DNA from: an uncultured Collinsella sp.
GTDB taxonomy: Bacteria; Actinomycetota; Coriobacteriia; Coriobacteriales; Coriobacteriaceae
DNA: 8,854 bases
Direction: 5' to 3'
Assembly (NCBI GenBank): GCA_900551015.1
Contig: URUI01000074.1
Span: 1 to 8,854 of the forward strand
Shown here: piece after piece, positions 1 to 7,242 of the stretch
Layout of the letters: each line of letters begins with the position of its first letter
How positions within the stretch are numbered: the stretch's first letter is position 1
The notes under the pieces: model-generated
The model's database searches: none
What the model saw: only the letters and a program-made list of their open reading frames with translations
What the model was told of the DNA's origin: nothing
Program-made: the position numbers and the translations under genes

Positions 1-1
1 A

Positions 2-40
2 ACTGCGGGAATGGCCTATTTGCTCAATGTGTTCGGCTGA
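2..40 (+). CDS. Possible 3' end of an upstream plus-strand gene (partial)
   Basis: Reading from base 2 gives 12 sense codons ending in TGA at 38-40, with a hydrophobic tail (GMAYLLNVFG) that could be the C-terminus of a membrane or other protein transcribed toward the GH1 gene. It is far too short to identify, and another plus frame is also open here. The remaining bases to 94 show no hairpin with a T-run and no other gene. The call rests only on an open frame touching the window edge and a plausible convergent arrangement. Confidence 0.2.
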   Translation, partial: TAGMAYLLNVFG

Positions 41-94
41 GATCGGAAATCAACCCATCCCAACGCTTTTCCCCGGTGGCACTCATATTGTCGA

Positions 95-1543
95 TTAATC
101 CAGGCCCTCGGCACCGTTGGACTTGATGATCTTCTGGTAGGCGTAGAAGCTGTCCTTGCGGCGTCGCTCGTAGGTACCGGTGCCGTCGTCGTACTTATCG
201 ACGTGGATAAAGCCGTAGCGCTTGCGCATCTCGCCGGTGCCGGCGGAAACCAGGTCGATGGGGCCCCACCAGGTGTAGGCGATCAGGTCGACGCCGTCGG
301 CAATGGCCTCGCCCATGGCCTTGACGTGGCTCTGCAAGTAGGCGATACGATACGGGTCGTGGATGGAGCCGTCCTCCTCGACCTCATCGTAGGCGCCCAT
401 GCCATTCTCGACCACCATCAGCGGAATCTCGTAGCGGGCGTAAATCTCGTTGAGGGCGATGCGCAGACCCAGCGGATCGATCTGCCAGCCCCAGTCGGTG
501 GACTCCAGATAGGGATTCTTGCCGCCAAAGGTCATGTTGCCCTCGGTCATCTCGTGATCCTTGTGGGTGCCCACGGTGCCGGACATGTAGTAGCTAAAGG
601 TGTAGAAATCGACCTTGCCGTCGGCGATATCCTGCAGGTCGCCGTCCTCCATCACAAGCTCGACATCGTTCTCGGCCCAGAAGCGCTTGGCATAGAACGG
701 ATACTTGCCACGCACCTGCACGTCGGAGCAGTACCAGTTCATGGTATTCATCTCCTGCTGCGCGGCGAACACGTCGGCCGGATCGCACGTGGCGGCATAG
801 GAAAGGATGAAGCAGTCCATGTTGCCCATCTTAAACTGCGGGTAATGCTCGTGGGCATAGCGCACGACGCGGCCGCTGGCGACAAACTGGTGATGCAGCG
901 CCTGCATACGAGCCTGCGGCGTAGCATGGACCGCCGAAGCCGGGCCCTCAAAGCCCTGAATCATGCTGGTCTCAAAGAGGTTGCCCATGTCCTGAGTGCC
1001 GCAGTTGATCTCGTTGAAGGTGAGCCAGAACTTGACCTTGTCCTGATAGCGGTCGAAGACGGTCTGGCAGTACTTCTCAAAGAAGCCGATGAGCTCGCGG
1101 CTCGCCCAGCCGTTGTATTTCTCGACCAGGTGATAGGGCATCTCGTAGTGCGACAGGGTCACGAGCGGCTCGATATTGTGAGCGCGCAGGCAGTCGAAGA
1201 CGCGGTCGTAGAAGGCGAGGCCGGCCTCGTTGGGCTCGGCGTCGTCACCGTTGGGGAAGATGCGGCTCCAAGAGATGGACATGCGGAACATGGTAAAGCC
1301 CATCTCGGCGAACAGCGCGATGTCCTCCTCGTAGTGATGGTAAAAGTCGATACCGTCATGGTTGGGGTAGAAGCGGTTAGGGTCGATGTCGATCGTAATC
1401 TGGCGCGGCTCCTTGTAGCTGCCACCCAAGAAGTGGTCGTCGACCGACGGACCGCGGCCGTCAACGTTCCAAGCGCCCTCAAACTGATTGGCGGCCGTGG
1501 CGCCGCCCCAATAGAAACCCTCGGGGAACTTGATGTTTGCCAT
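95..1543 (-). CDS. GH1 6-phospho-beta-glucosidase
   Basis: A 482-residue family 1 glycoside hydrolase, the full length for the family. It should hydrolyse 6-phosphorylated beta-glucosides such as cellobiose-6-P or arbutin-6-P in the cytoplasm, giving glucose-6-P and a sugar or aglycone. Seen in the sequence: the N-terminal motif FYWGGATAANQFEGA (residues 10-24), SHYEMPYHL (131-139), acid/base Glu178 in TFNEIN, nucleophile Glu379 in VVENGMG, and the C-terminal phosphate-binding signature SAGTGEMRKRYGF (Ser433, Lys441, Tyr443), which separates phospho-glucosidases from plain beta-glucosidases. There is no signal peptide. The start is the ATG at 1543, preceded by AAGGAG (1555-1550) with 6-base spacing. 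An upstream in-frame extension to 1681 lacks family similarity and is rejected. No PTS gene is adjacent. The AraC gene lies 167 bases upstream on the same strand. The exact sugar substrate cannot be told. Confidence 0.93.
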   Translation of the reverse strand: MANIKFPEGFYWGGATAANQFEGAWNVDGRGPSVDDHFLGGSYKEPRQITIDIDPNRFYPNHDGIDFYHHYEEDIALFAEMGFTMFRMSISWSRIFPNGDDAEPNEAGLAFYDRVFDCLRAHNIEPLVTLSHYEMPYHLVEKYNGWASRELIGFFEKYCQTVFDRYQDKVKFWLTFNEINCGTQDMGNLFETSMIQGFEGPASAVHATPQARMQALHHQFVASGRVVRYAHEHYPQFKMGNMDCFILSYAATCDPADVFAAQQEMNTMNWYCSDVQVRGKYPFYAKRFWAENDVELVMEDGDLQDIADGKVDFYTFSYYMSGTVGTHKDHEMTEGNMTFGGKNPYLESTDWGWQIDPLGLRIALNEIYARYEIPLMVVENGMGAYDEVEEDGSIHDPYRIAYLQSHVKAMGEAIADGVDLIAYTWWGPIDLVSAGTGEMRKRYGFIHVDKYDDGTGTYERRRKDSFYAYQKIIKSNGAEGLD

Positions 1544-1644
1544 GAGCATCTCCTTTGCATTGCGGGTCGATAGGCCGAGTATCGCCCACGCACGCGACAG
1601 GCAGGGGCAGGGGTGCCAAACCCGACACTTCTTTTCGCAGACGC

Positions 1645-1665
1645 GCGCTGCAACAGCGCTGCAGC
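1645..1665. promoter_or_regulatory. Direct repeat upstream of the GH1 gene, possible activator site
   Basis: GCGCTGCA occurs at 1645-1652 and again at 1656-1663, 11 bases apart (about one helical turn). The segment also forms the inverted pair GCTGCA (1647-1652) / TGCAGC (1660-1665). It lies about 100-120 bases upstream of the GH1 start codon, in the gap after the AraC gene. AraC-family activators often bind helically phased direct repeats upstream of their target promoter, so a binding site is possible, but no clear -35/-10 pair was found next to it. The assignment is tentative. Confidence 0.25.
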
Positions 1666-1710
1666 TGAAACTTTTTGACACCGAAGGAGCGAAGACGATC
1701 CGCCCCGCGC

Positions 1711-2703
1711 TTACCGGCGGTATGCCGCGGGGGTGCAGCCATACTTGTCGTGAAACTTACTGTAGAAGAAGCTCATGTTTTCATAGCCCACCGCATGCGC
1801 GGCCGCCCCGGCCGTGGCGCCACCGCGCAGAAGTTCGGCCGCACGCACCAGGCGTCGCTCCTGCACAAGCTGCCTAAAGGTCTTGCCCACATGCCGCTTG
1901 AGGAGCGCCGTCGCATAATTAGGGCTCAAGCCAAACTCCGCCGCCATCCCCTCGAGGGAGCACGCGGCGAATTCGCGATCGATATAGCCGAGCATTCCCG
2001 TCACCAGGGCAGTGGGCCCCGCCGCGCCGTCCGCCGCGCCGCGCACCAGCTCGCGCTCGTAGCAATCCATGAGCTCGGCCAAAAACAGCTGAAACAGACG
2101 CAAGACGATTTCGGGACCGTTGGGGCTCGGGTCGTACAGCTCGCAGAGCATCTCCTGCATGTAGCGCCGAATCCGACGGCTCTCGCCGCAGTAAAAACGG
2201 ACATGGCCCCGATGGTCCGTCTCGCTGTTGAGCGCGTTGAACAAAAACCGCGAGACCGCGCTCTCGCGCGAGAGGCTCGACTCGAGACTCCGGCGCAAAA
2301 AAGAGCGTGAAACGGTCATGCTCAGCATGATGTCGTCCTCGCCGAGCGCCGCCACGGCATGAGGGCAAAGGGCGTCGAGCAAAAGCACCTCGTTGCGGCG
2401 CAACTCGAGCCTCTCCCCCGCCACCGTCTGCGGGCAGCGTCCGCGATACACATAGCTCAGCTCCACGTAATCATGCACGTGCTCGGGAACTGCATTAAAG
2501 CGCGAGTTTTTCCTTATCGTCAGGCCACGCGGCATGCCGGGCTGGGCATAGGCAAACCCTGGCTGCCCAATCTTGCGCACTGGACATCCGTCGATTTCGA
2601 CATGCTCGGTCATAATCGACCAATCAAATGCCATGCCGTCTTTATAAGCGATCTCACTGGTGCTCAGTTCGCTGAGCCTACGCTCGAGCTCGTCGATCTC
2701 CAT
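1711..2703 (-). CDS. AraC-family transcriptional regulator
   Basis: A 330-residue AraC/XylS-type regulator. The N-terminal half holds a cupin-like ligand-sensing domain (about residues 60-150) with the typical PEHVHDYVEL motif (His75, His77) followed by YRG. The C-terminal 80 residues (about 250-330) are the double helix-turn-helix DNA-binding domain: first helix pair around AAEFGLSPNYATALLKR, second around AAHAVGYENMSFFYSKFHDKYG, ending in the family signature TPAAYRR. It probably senses a sugar and activates glycoside-use genes. It is divergent from the large hydrolase gene across a 114-base gap and precedes the GH1 gene on the same strand, so both are candidate targets. The start codon is uncertain: the ATG at 2703 has no good Shine-Dalgarno, and the ATG at 2634 is the next option. 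No membrane segments are seen. Confidence 0.9.
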   Translation of the reverse strand: MEIDELERRLSELSTSEIAYKDGMAFDWSIMTEHVEIDGCPVRKIGQPGFAYAQPGMPRGLTIRKNSRFNAVPEHVHDYVELSYVYRGRCPQTVAGERLELRRNEVLLLDALCPHAVAALGEDDIMLSMTVSRSFLRRSLESSLSRESAVSRFLFNALNSETDHRGHVRFYCGESRRIRRYMQEMLCELYDPSPNGPEIVLRLFQLFLAELMDCYERELVRGAADGAAGPTALVTGMLGYIDREFAACSLEGMAAEFGLSPNYATALLKRHVGKTFRQLVQERRLVRAAELLRGGATAGAAAHAVGYENMSFFYSKFHDKYGCTPAAYRR

Positions 2704-2749
2704 GGCTTGCCAATCGTTGATTTGGTCATAGTTCGTCGTGATTCAGATA

Positions 2750-2778
2750 TTAGCAGAACGCGCCGACGCGTCCATAAT
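2750..2778 (+). promoter_or_regulatory. Putative sigma70 promoter of the large hydrolase gene
   Basis: TTAGCA (2750-2755, 4 of 6 to TTGACA), a 17-base spacer, then CATAAT (2773-2778, 5 of 6 to TATAAT). This would place the transcript start near 2785, about 33 bases before the ATG at 2818. The spacer contains the 8-base palindrome GACGCGTC (2765-2772), touching the -10 box, where a repressor could act. The region also serves as the divergent control region of the AraC gene. No equally good promoter was found on the minus strand. Confidence 0.45.
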
Positions 2779-2817
2779 CTGTGCTATGCAGCAGATCGAT
2801 CGAGCCAAGGAGGATCC

Positions 2818-5409
2818 ATGACCGCGTACTATCAGCAGGTGCTCGAGGGCACATACGACAACCACGTGCTTCCGTTTTTGTGGATGAAGGGCGAGAGCCA
2901 TAAGACCATTGCCGAGTATCTGGAAAAGATCGCCGGCGCCGACATCCACGAGGTCTGTCTCGAAAGCCGCCCACACCCCGATTTTTGCGGCGAGGGCTGG
3001 TGGCACGACTTGCGCTTTGTCATTGACGAGTGCAAGCAGCTGGGCCTTAAGCTCTGGATCTTGGACGACGCGCACTTCCCCACGGGCTTTGCCAACGGCG
3101 CCGTCAAGGAGGCCGTGCCCGAGCTCCGTAAGATCGTGCTCACGCACCGCACGTTCGACATCGTGGGCCCCACGTCCGCCGCGAGCATCGCGCTCGCCAA
3201 CATGCTCGACAAAACGGAGCGCTTCCACGGCGTGACATTTATGCAGGACGGCAGCCCCGTCGACGTCGCTTACCGAGTAATCGACGATGCAGACGGCAAC
3301 CCCAGCCGCCTGGTCTTCGATGCACCTGCGGGCCTCACGCAGGCATGCGTGATGTTCACGAGCGGCAAGACCTCCTACAACGAGGACTACATCAATATGG
3401 TCGACCGCGCCTCGGTGGCGCAGCTCATCGATGCTGTCTACGAGCCGCATTTTGAGCATCTGGGCGATGAGTTTGGCAAGACCATCTTGGGCTTTTTCTC
3501 CGATGAGCCCGGATTTGCCAACGAGAAGGGCACCACGGGCCCCGATGGCATCTCGGACACGCTCATCGGCAAGGCCACCGCGCCCCTACCCTGGTCGGCC
3601 GAGCTTGAGCGTCGCCTGCGCGCGGCACTGGGCGAGCGCTACCTGGCCGAGCTCCCGCACCTGTGGGACCGCGAGCCGGCCGGCGCGCACGTACGCCACG
3701 TCTATATGGACATCGCGAGCACCCTCTATAAGGAGTGCTTCTGCGACCAGCTCGGAGACTGGTGCCGCGCGCGCGGCGTGCAGTACATCGGCCACGTTAT
3801 CGAGGACAAGGACTGCCACGCGCGCCTGGGCGTGGGCGCCGGGCACTACTTCCGCGCCGTGGGCGGTCAGGACATGGCGGGCGTCGACATCGTGATCAAC
3901 CAGCTGGTACCCGGCATGGACCGCGGCCTTCACAGCTACGGACGCGGCGTGTGGGACCTCGAGTTCTATAACTACGTGCTGCCCAAGCTGGGCTCCTCGG
4001 CAGCACACCTCGACCCCAAAAAGCAGGGGCGCTGCATGGCCGAGGTCTTTGGCGCATTTGGATGGCACGAAGGCCTACGCGAGATGAAGTGGATCGCCGA
4101 TCATTTTTTGGTGCGCGGCGTCAATTGGTTTGTGCCGCATGCCTTTAGCATGGCCGCCTTCCCCGACTGGGACTGCCCGCCGCATTTCTATGCGCATGGC
4201 CAAAACCCCCAGTTTGCACACTTTGGGCAGCTTATGAGCTACATGAACCGTACGGCGAGCCTGCTGAGCGGCGGGCGCGCAACGACCCCGGTGGCGCTTC
4301 TCTACCATGCGGACGCCGAGTGGGCAGGCGAGGCGAACTTTATGCAGCATGCCGGCTCCGAGCTTATGCGCGCGCAGGTCGACTTTGACATCGTGCCGGC
4401 AGAGGCATTTGAGGACGCAGGGCGCTATGCCGTTGAAATTGCCGCAGACGGTAGCGGCTTTAGCGTGAACGGCCAGGCATACCGCTGCCTGGTGATGCCC
4501 GGAGCCGAGTTTGTCGGCGAAGCCGTGCTCGACTTTGCCGCGCGTGCCGCAGCCGCAGGTGTTGCCGTGTACGCGCTGGATGAGTTGCCGAACAAGCGCT
4601 ACGACGGTGACACTGCAGGTCGCGAGGGCTTTGCCTCCCTGGATGCAGCCGCGGTCGCCGGCATCAAGCTCCTGGCGACCACCGAGCTCGCAGACACACT
4701 TGCCAACACCGGCATGCAGACCGTGGTTTGCGCCGAGCCCCAGCCCTGGCTGCGCGCACTGCGCTACGAGCGGGCGGGCGAGACCTATCTGATGCTCGTC
4801 AACGAGCATCCCAAGCAGGGTATCTCCACTCAGATTGCGCTTGCCGACGGCACACCCGTTGCAGGCGCGCGCCTCGATCTGCTCAACGGCACCGAGCCCG
4901 CCGCCTTTGACGGCACGCTCGAGCTGGCTCCCTACGAGAGCTGCATCGTGGTCCTTGGGGCTACAGGTTCCGTTGCCGTGGCAACCGCCGAAGACGAAGC
5001 CACATGCGTCGACGGGCCCTGGGCGGTTGCCTTCTCTGCCCCTGGCACCGATGCCTTTGGCGAGTCTGTTGAGCTTGCAGACCTGCACGACCTTTCCTCG
5101 GCCGAGTTCCCCGGCAAGGCCGGCACATTCCGCTACCAGGCTTCCTTTGTCCTGGGCGAAGCGGCCAGCCGCGCTGTCATCGACCTTGGGGAGGTCTTTG
5201 AGACCGCAACCGTCACCCTCGACGGCAAATCCCTCGGCACCCGCATCTGTCCGCCTTACCGCTTTGAGGCCGCCGCACTTTTAGCCGGTGAGCACGCGCT
5301 CACGATTGACATCATCAACACCCTCGACCACGCCGTCCCCGACGTGTTCGGCATGACCGAGCCCTCCGAGCCCAGCGGTCTCTTGGGGCCCGTACGCGTG
5401 CTCGGGTAA
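2818..5409 (+). CDS. Large cytoplasmic glycoside hydrolase, GH106-like or unassigned family
   Basis: An 863-residue protein that reads as a glycoside hydrolase of the loosely defined group often annotated as 'glycosyl hydrolase' near alpha-L-rhamnosidases (GH106-like). The N-terminal two thirds looks like a TIM-barrel catalytic region: KLWILDDAHFPTGFANG (78-94), GFFSDEPGF (225-233; candidate acids Asp229, Glu230), GHVIED (325-330), GAGHYFRAVGGQDMAGVD (340-357), and AEVFGAFGW (408-416; candidate Glu409). A beta-rich region and a C-terminal galactose-binding/jelly-roll domain of the GH2 sugar-binding type follow (about 770-863, with VTLDGKSLGTRICPPYRF). There is no signal peptide, so it acts inside the cell on an imported oligosaccharide or glycoside. 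The start is the ATG at 2818 after AAGGAGG (2807-2813). The frame is open back to 2359, but that part overlaps the AraC gene and is rejected. The family and catalytic residues are inferred; the substrate is unknown. Confidence 0.8.
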   Translation: MTAYYQQVLEGTYDNHVLPFLWMKGESHKTIAEYLEKIAGADIHEVCLESRPHPDFCGEGWWHDLRFVIDECKQLGLKLWILDDAHFPTGFANGAVKEAVPELRKIVLTHRTFDIVGPTSAASIALANMLDKTERFHGVTFMQDGSPVDVAYRVIDDADGNPSRLVFDAPAGLTQACVMFTSGKTSYNEDYINMVDRASVAQLIDAVYEPHFEHLGDEFGKTILGFFSDEPGFANEKGTTGPDGISDTLIGKATAPLPWSAELERRLRAALGERYLAELPHLWDREPAGAHVRHVYMDIASTLYKECFCDQLGDWCRARGVQYIGHVIEDKDCHARLGVGAGHYFRAVGGQDMAGVDIVINQLVPGMDRGLHSYGRGVWDLEFYNYVLPKLGSSAAHLDPKKQGRCMAEVFGAFGWHEGLREMKWIADHFLVRGVNWFVPHAFSMAAFPDWDCPPHFYAHGQNPQFAHFGQLMSYMNRTASLLSGGRATTPVALLYHADAEWAGEANFMQHAGSELMRAQVDFDIVPAEAFEDAGRYAVEIAADGSGFSVNGQAYRCLVMPGAEFVGEAVLDFAARAAAAGVAVYALDELPNKRYDGDTAGREGFASLDAAAVAGIKLLATTELADTLANTGMQTVVCAEPQPWLRALRYERAGETYLMLVNEHPKQGISTQIALADGTPVAGARLDLLNGTEPAAFDGTLELAPYESCIVVLGATGSVAVATAEDEATCVDGPWAVAFSAPGTDAFGESVELADLHDLSSAEFPGKAGTFRYQASFVLGEAASRAVIDLGEVFETATVTLDGKSLGTRICPPYRFEAAALLAGEHALTIDIINTLDHAVPDVFGMTEPSEPSGLLGPVRVLG

Positions 5410-5473
5410 CGCCCCGGGCGCAAACGGCCCAACAAGGACAGCGCCCCTATGTTGAGCCCGCACAGCGTCGAGC

Positions 5474-5500
5474 GGTCCGTCGTTCATAGACCGGCGGACC
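5474..5500. repeat. Inverted repeat between the large hydrolase and the RpiR-type gene
   Basis: GGTCCGTCG (5474-5482) pairs with CGGCGGACC (5492-5500) across a 9-base loop, with one G-U pair in RNA. No T-run follows it on the plus strand, so it is not a standard intrinsic terminator. It lies 37 bases upstream of a TATGAT -10-like hexamer (5537-5542) ahead of the regulator gene, so it could be an operator for that regulator or a processing or termination hairpin after the hydrolase. The rest of the 166-base gap shows nothing else of note. Confidence 0.4.
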
Positions 5501-5575
5501 AAAACTCCCAGCCAAGCCGAACGTTTTATTTATCGCTATGATTGGTTTATCGCGACGCAAACGCATAGGAGCCAT

Positions 5576-6430
5576 ATGGATATCAGGCGGAAGATCACGC
5601 AGGGCAAAAGCCTCACCCCCACCGAGCAACAACTTGGGCGAACGGCCCTCGCCATGGGCGAGGATGTGCGCGGGCTTTCCATTAAGGAATTTGCCGCGCG
5701 CGCCAACGTTTCGGTCGCGAGCGTTCACCGCTTTTGCAAAAAGCTCGGCCTCGAGGGCTTCAAAGACCTCAAGGTCGAGCTCATCCGCCAGGCGACCGAG
5801 GCGGGCAACCGGCGCGACGTGGACATCAACTTTCCCTTCGATGCCACCTCCACCCCTGCGCAGGTGATGGAGCGCATGGAGGGGCTCTACCAGACCACCT
5901 TGGCCGAAACGCAGGAGCTGCTCGACCCTGCACAGCTCGACCACGCCGCCAAGCTCATCATGCGCGCCGGCACCGTGGACATCTACACGGGCTCGCATAA
6001 CCTGTATCCAGCGGGAATGTTCCGCGATCGCCTGCTTTCCGCCGGCAAAAGCGCGACGTGCCACGACAGCGTCGAGGCGCAGGTGCGCACGGCACTCGCC
6101 TCGGGTCCCGACCATGTGGCAATCATCATCTCCTACAGCGGCCTTGCCCCCAACCTCAAGGAGATCTTGCCGATCCTTAGCAGTCGACATGTCCCGGTCA
6201 TCGTCATCGGCACGCCGTACTGCGCCCGCATTCACCCCGGCTTTGCCGCCTATCTCACGGTAAGCGACCACGAGAGCATGACGCACCGCATCACGCAGTT
6301 CGCCAGCCATATCGCCGTGCAATACGTACTCGATTCGCTCTATAGCAGCTACTTTGCCAAAGATTACGCCCGCTGCTCCGAGTTCTTAGAGCGCTCGTTC
6401 CCCTACACCCGCCTGCCCGGACTCAAGTAG
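5576..6430 (+). CDS. MurR/RpiR-family regulator with SIS domain
   Basis: A 284-residue regulator of the RpiR family, the normal length. Residues 1-75 form the N-terminal helix-turn-helix domain, with the recognisable IKEFAARANVSVASVHRFCKKLGLEGFKDLK stretch split over residues 36-66. Residues about 125-255 form the SIS (sugar isomerase) domain that binds a sugar phosphate; it contains VDIYTGS (134-140) and the phospho-sugar loop IIISYSG (183-189; Ser186, Ser188), then VPVIVIG. Family members repress or activate sugar-phosphate catabolic genes in response to the phosphorylated sugar. It lies 166 bases downstream of the large hydrolase on the same strand, and its own TATGAT -10-like box (5537-5542) suggests some independent expression. 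The start is the ATG at 5576 after AGGAG (5567-5571). A phospho-sugar sensor fits with the GH1 phospho-glucosidase, though the ligand is unknown. Confidence 0.92.
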   Translation: MDIRRKITQGKSLTPTEQQLGRTALAMGEDVRGLSIKEFAARANVSVASVHRFCKKLGLEGFKDLKVELIRQATEAGNRRDVDINFPFDATSTPAQVMERMEGLYQTTLAETQELLDPAQLDHAAKLIMRAGTVDIYTGSHNLYPAGMFRDRLLSAGKSATCHDSVEAQVRTALASGPDHVAIIISYSGLAPNLKEILPILSSRHVPVIVIGTPYCARIHPGFAAYLTVSDHESMTHRITQFASHIAVQYVLDSLYSSYFAKDYARCSEFLERSFPYTRLPGLK

Positions 6431-6432
6431 CG

Positions 6433-6457
6433 ACGAGCGTGGATTTTTGGACACTCA
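6433..6457 (+). repeat. Left copy of a 25-base direct repeat
   Basis: This 25-base unit begins ACGAGCGTGGATTTTTGG and ends ACACTCA. It recurs in the same orientation at 7301-7325 with a single T/C difference. It starts just three bases after the stop codon of the RpiR-type gene. The two copies bracket the HTH-desulfoferrodoxin gene. Its first 12 bases recur once more at 6462-6473, where the neighbouring hairpin begins. Confidence 0.85.
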
Positions 6458-6460
6458 GAT

Positions 6461-6530
6461 AACGAGCGTGGATAATCTCCCACTTTGAGCCCGCACACAG
6501 GCCAAAACCGGGAGATTATCCACGCTCATT
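6461..6530. repeat. Long inverted repeat (REP-like hairpin) between convergent genes
   Basis: Arms at 6461-6481 and 6510-6530 match in 20 of 21 positions, including an uninterrupted 18-base match (GAGCGTGGATAATCTCCC at 6464-6481 against its complement at 6510-6527). The loop is 28 bases. It lies between the converging RpiR-type and HTH-desulfoferrodoxin genes, so it could act as a bidirectional terminator, although no strong T-run follows. Its shared left edge with the 25-base direct repeat suggests a dispersed REP-type element. Confidence 0.75.
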
Positions 6531-6573
6531 TTGGGTCCCCCGGGAACGCATGAGGAGGGCGGATAGACAGCCG

Positions 6574-7194
6574 TTATTTGCGAGGCGTCAGCGACGTAAA
6601 GAGTCCGTGTTGGTTGCAGTAAAGATATATCCTGCCGCGCCCGGTAATATGGAAGCGCGGCTGCACCGATTGCTCTGGATAGAGCTTCTTAAAGCAGATG
6701 CCGTCCATAGTCGCATATGCCACAAAGCTAATGTAGTGATCCTTGGTCATGGGATGATCGAGCGTGACGTACCAATCGTCCTCGATGCGCTCGATGGAAA
6801 AGGCGTGGTCCGCGTCCGGCTCTTCGGCCTCCTGGGGAAACATCGTGGAGCCACAGCAGCTAAAGCTGCCTTCTCCGAGCGCGTGCACAACGTTTCCGCA
6901 GATAGGGCAAACGTAAAAGACGCCTTTGAGCATATTGCCTGCACGGTTGGCGTTGGCCCGAATGTCACCAGCCAAAAGCTCAGCCACGCTTATGCCGAGT
7001 CTCTGGGCCAAAGGCTCAACGAGGGAAATGTCGGGAAGGCCGCGGCCGGATTCCCACTTGCTGACGGCTTTATCGGTCACGCCAAGGCTTTCCGCCAGGG
7101 CGCGCTGGGTGAGGCCGCGCTCTTCGCGCAGCTGCTTGATGGCATGCGCTGCCAAAAAAGTATGGGAGGCATTGGTTTGCCGTGTCTGGTTCAT
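6574..7194 (-). CDS. XRE-type HTH regulator fused to a desulfoferrodoxin-like module
   Basis: A 206-residue fusion. Residues about 13-75 are an XRE/Cro-type helix-turn-helix (LREERGLTQRALAESLGVT, DKAVSKWESGRGLPDIS). Residues 94-200 resemble desulfoferrodoxin. First comes a desulforedoxin-like Cys4 centre (Cys96, Cys99, Cys113, Cys114 in YVCPICGNVV...SCCGSTM). Then comes a superoxide-reductase-type Fe(His4Cys) site: His130, His147 and His153 (HPMTKDHYI), Cys193 and His196 (YCNQHGLF). The Glu-Lys that precedes the first His in true superoxide reductases is Ala-Asp here. A redox- or iron-sensing repressor is a plausible reading, and residual enzyme activity is possible. The start at 7194 is preferred: GGA is placed suitably upstream, and a promoter-like pair lies inside the alternative extension to 7251. 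The fusion type is, from memory, seen in Firmicutes, but its role is not known to me. The gene converges on the RpiR-type gene. Confidence 0.85.
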   Translation of the reverse strand: MNQTRQTNASHTFLAAHAIKQLREERGLTQRALAESLGVTDKAVSKWESGRGLPDISLVEPLAQRLGISVAELLAGDIRANANRAGNMLKGVFYVCPICGNVVHALGEGSFSCCGSTMFPQEAEEPDADHAFSIERIEDDWYVTLDHPMTKDHYISFVAYATMDGICFKKLYPEQSVQPRFHITGRGRIYLYCNQHGLFTSLTPRK

Positions 7195-7242
7195 GGGCTG
7201 TCCAATCAAATTGAAGAAATGGAGTGAACCGGTTCGACAGTC

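Noticed and set aside
203..1573. A 456-codon open frame on the plus strand opposite the GH1 gene
   Set aside because: Its protein is a low-complexity Val/Ala/His/Leu/Gly-rich mirror of the GH1 codons, with no known motif and no ribosome site. It is the usual antisense frame of a GC-rich gene.
2359..2817. N-terminal extension of the large hydrolase by 153 codons
   Set aside because: It runs antisense through the AraC gene, lacks hydrolase similarity, and the ATG at 2818 has an ideal AAGGAGG.
4075..5088. A 337-codon minus-strand frame inside the large hydrolase
   Set aside because: Cys/Gly/Val-rich antisense shadow with no recognisable domain; the plus strand clearly codes here.
5447..6322. 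A 291-codon minus-strand frame across the RpiR-type gene
   Set aside because: Antisense shadow; the plus-strand protein has clear HTH and SIS motifs.
6550..7227. A 225-codon plus-strand frame opposite the HTH-desulfoferrodoxin gene
   Set aside because: The minus-strand frame shows conserved metal-binding and HTH motifs; the plus frame has none.
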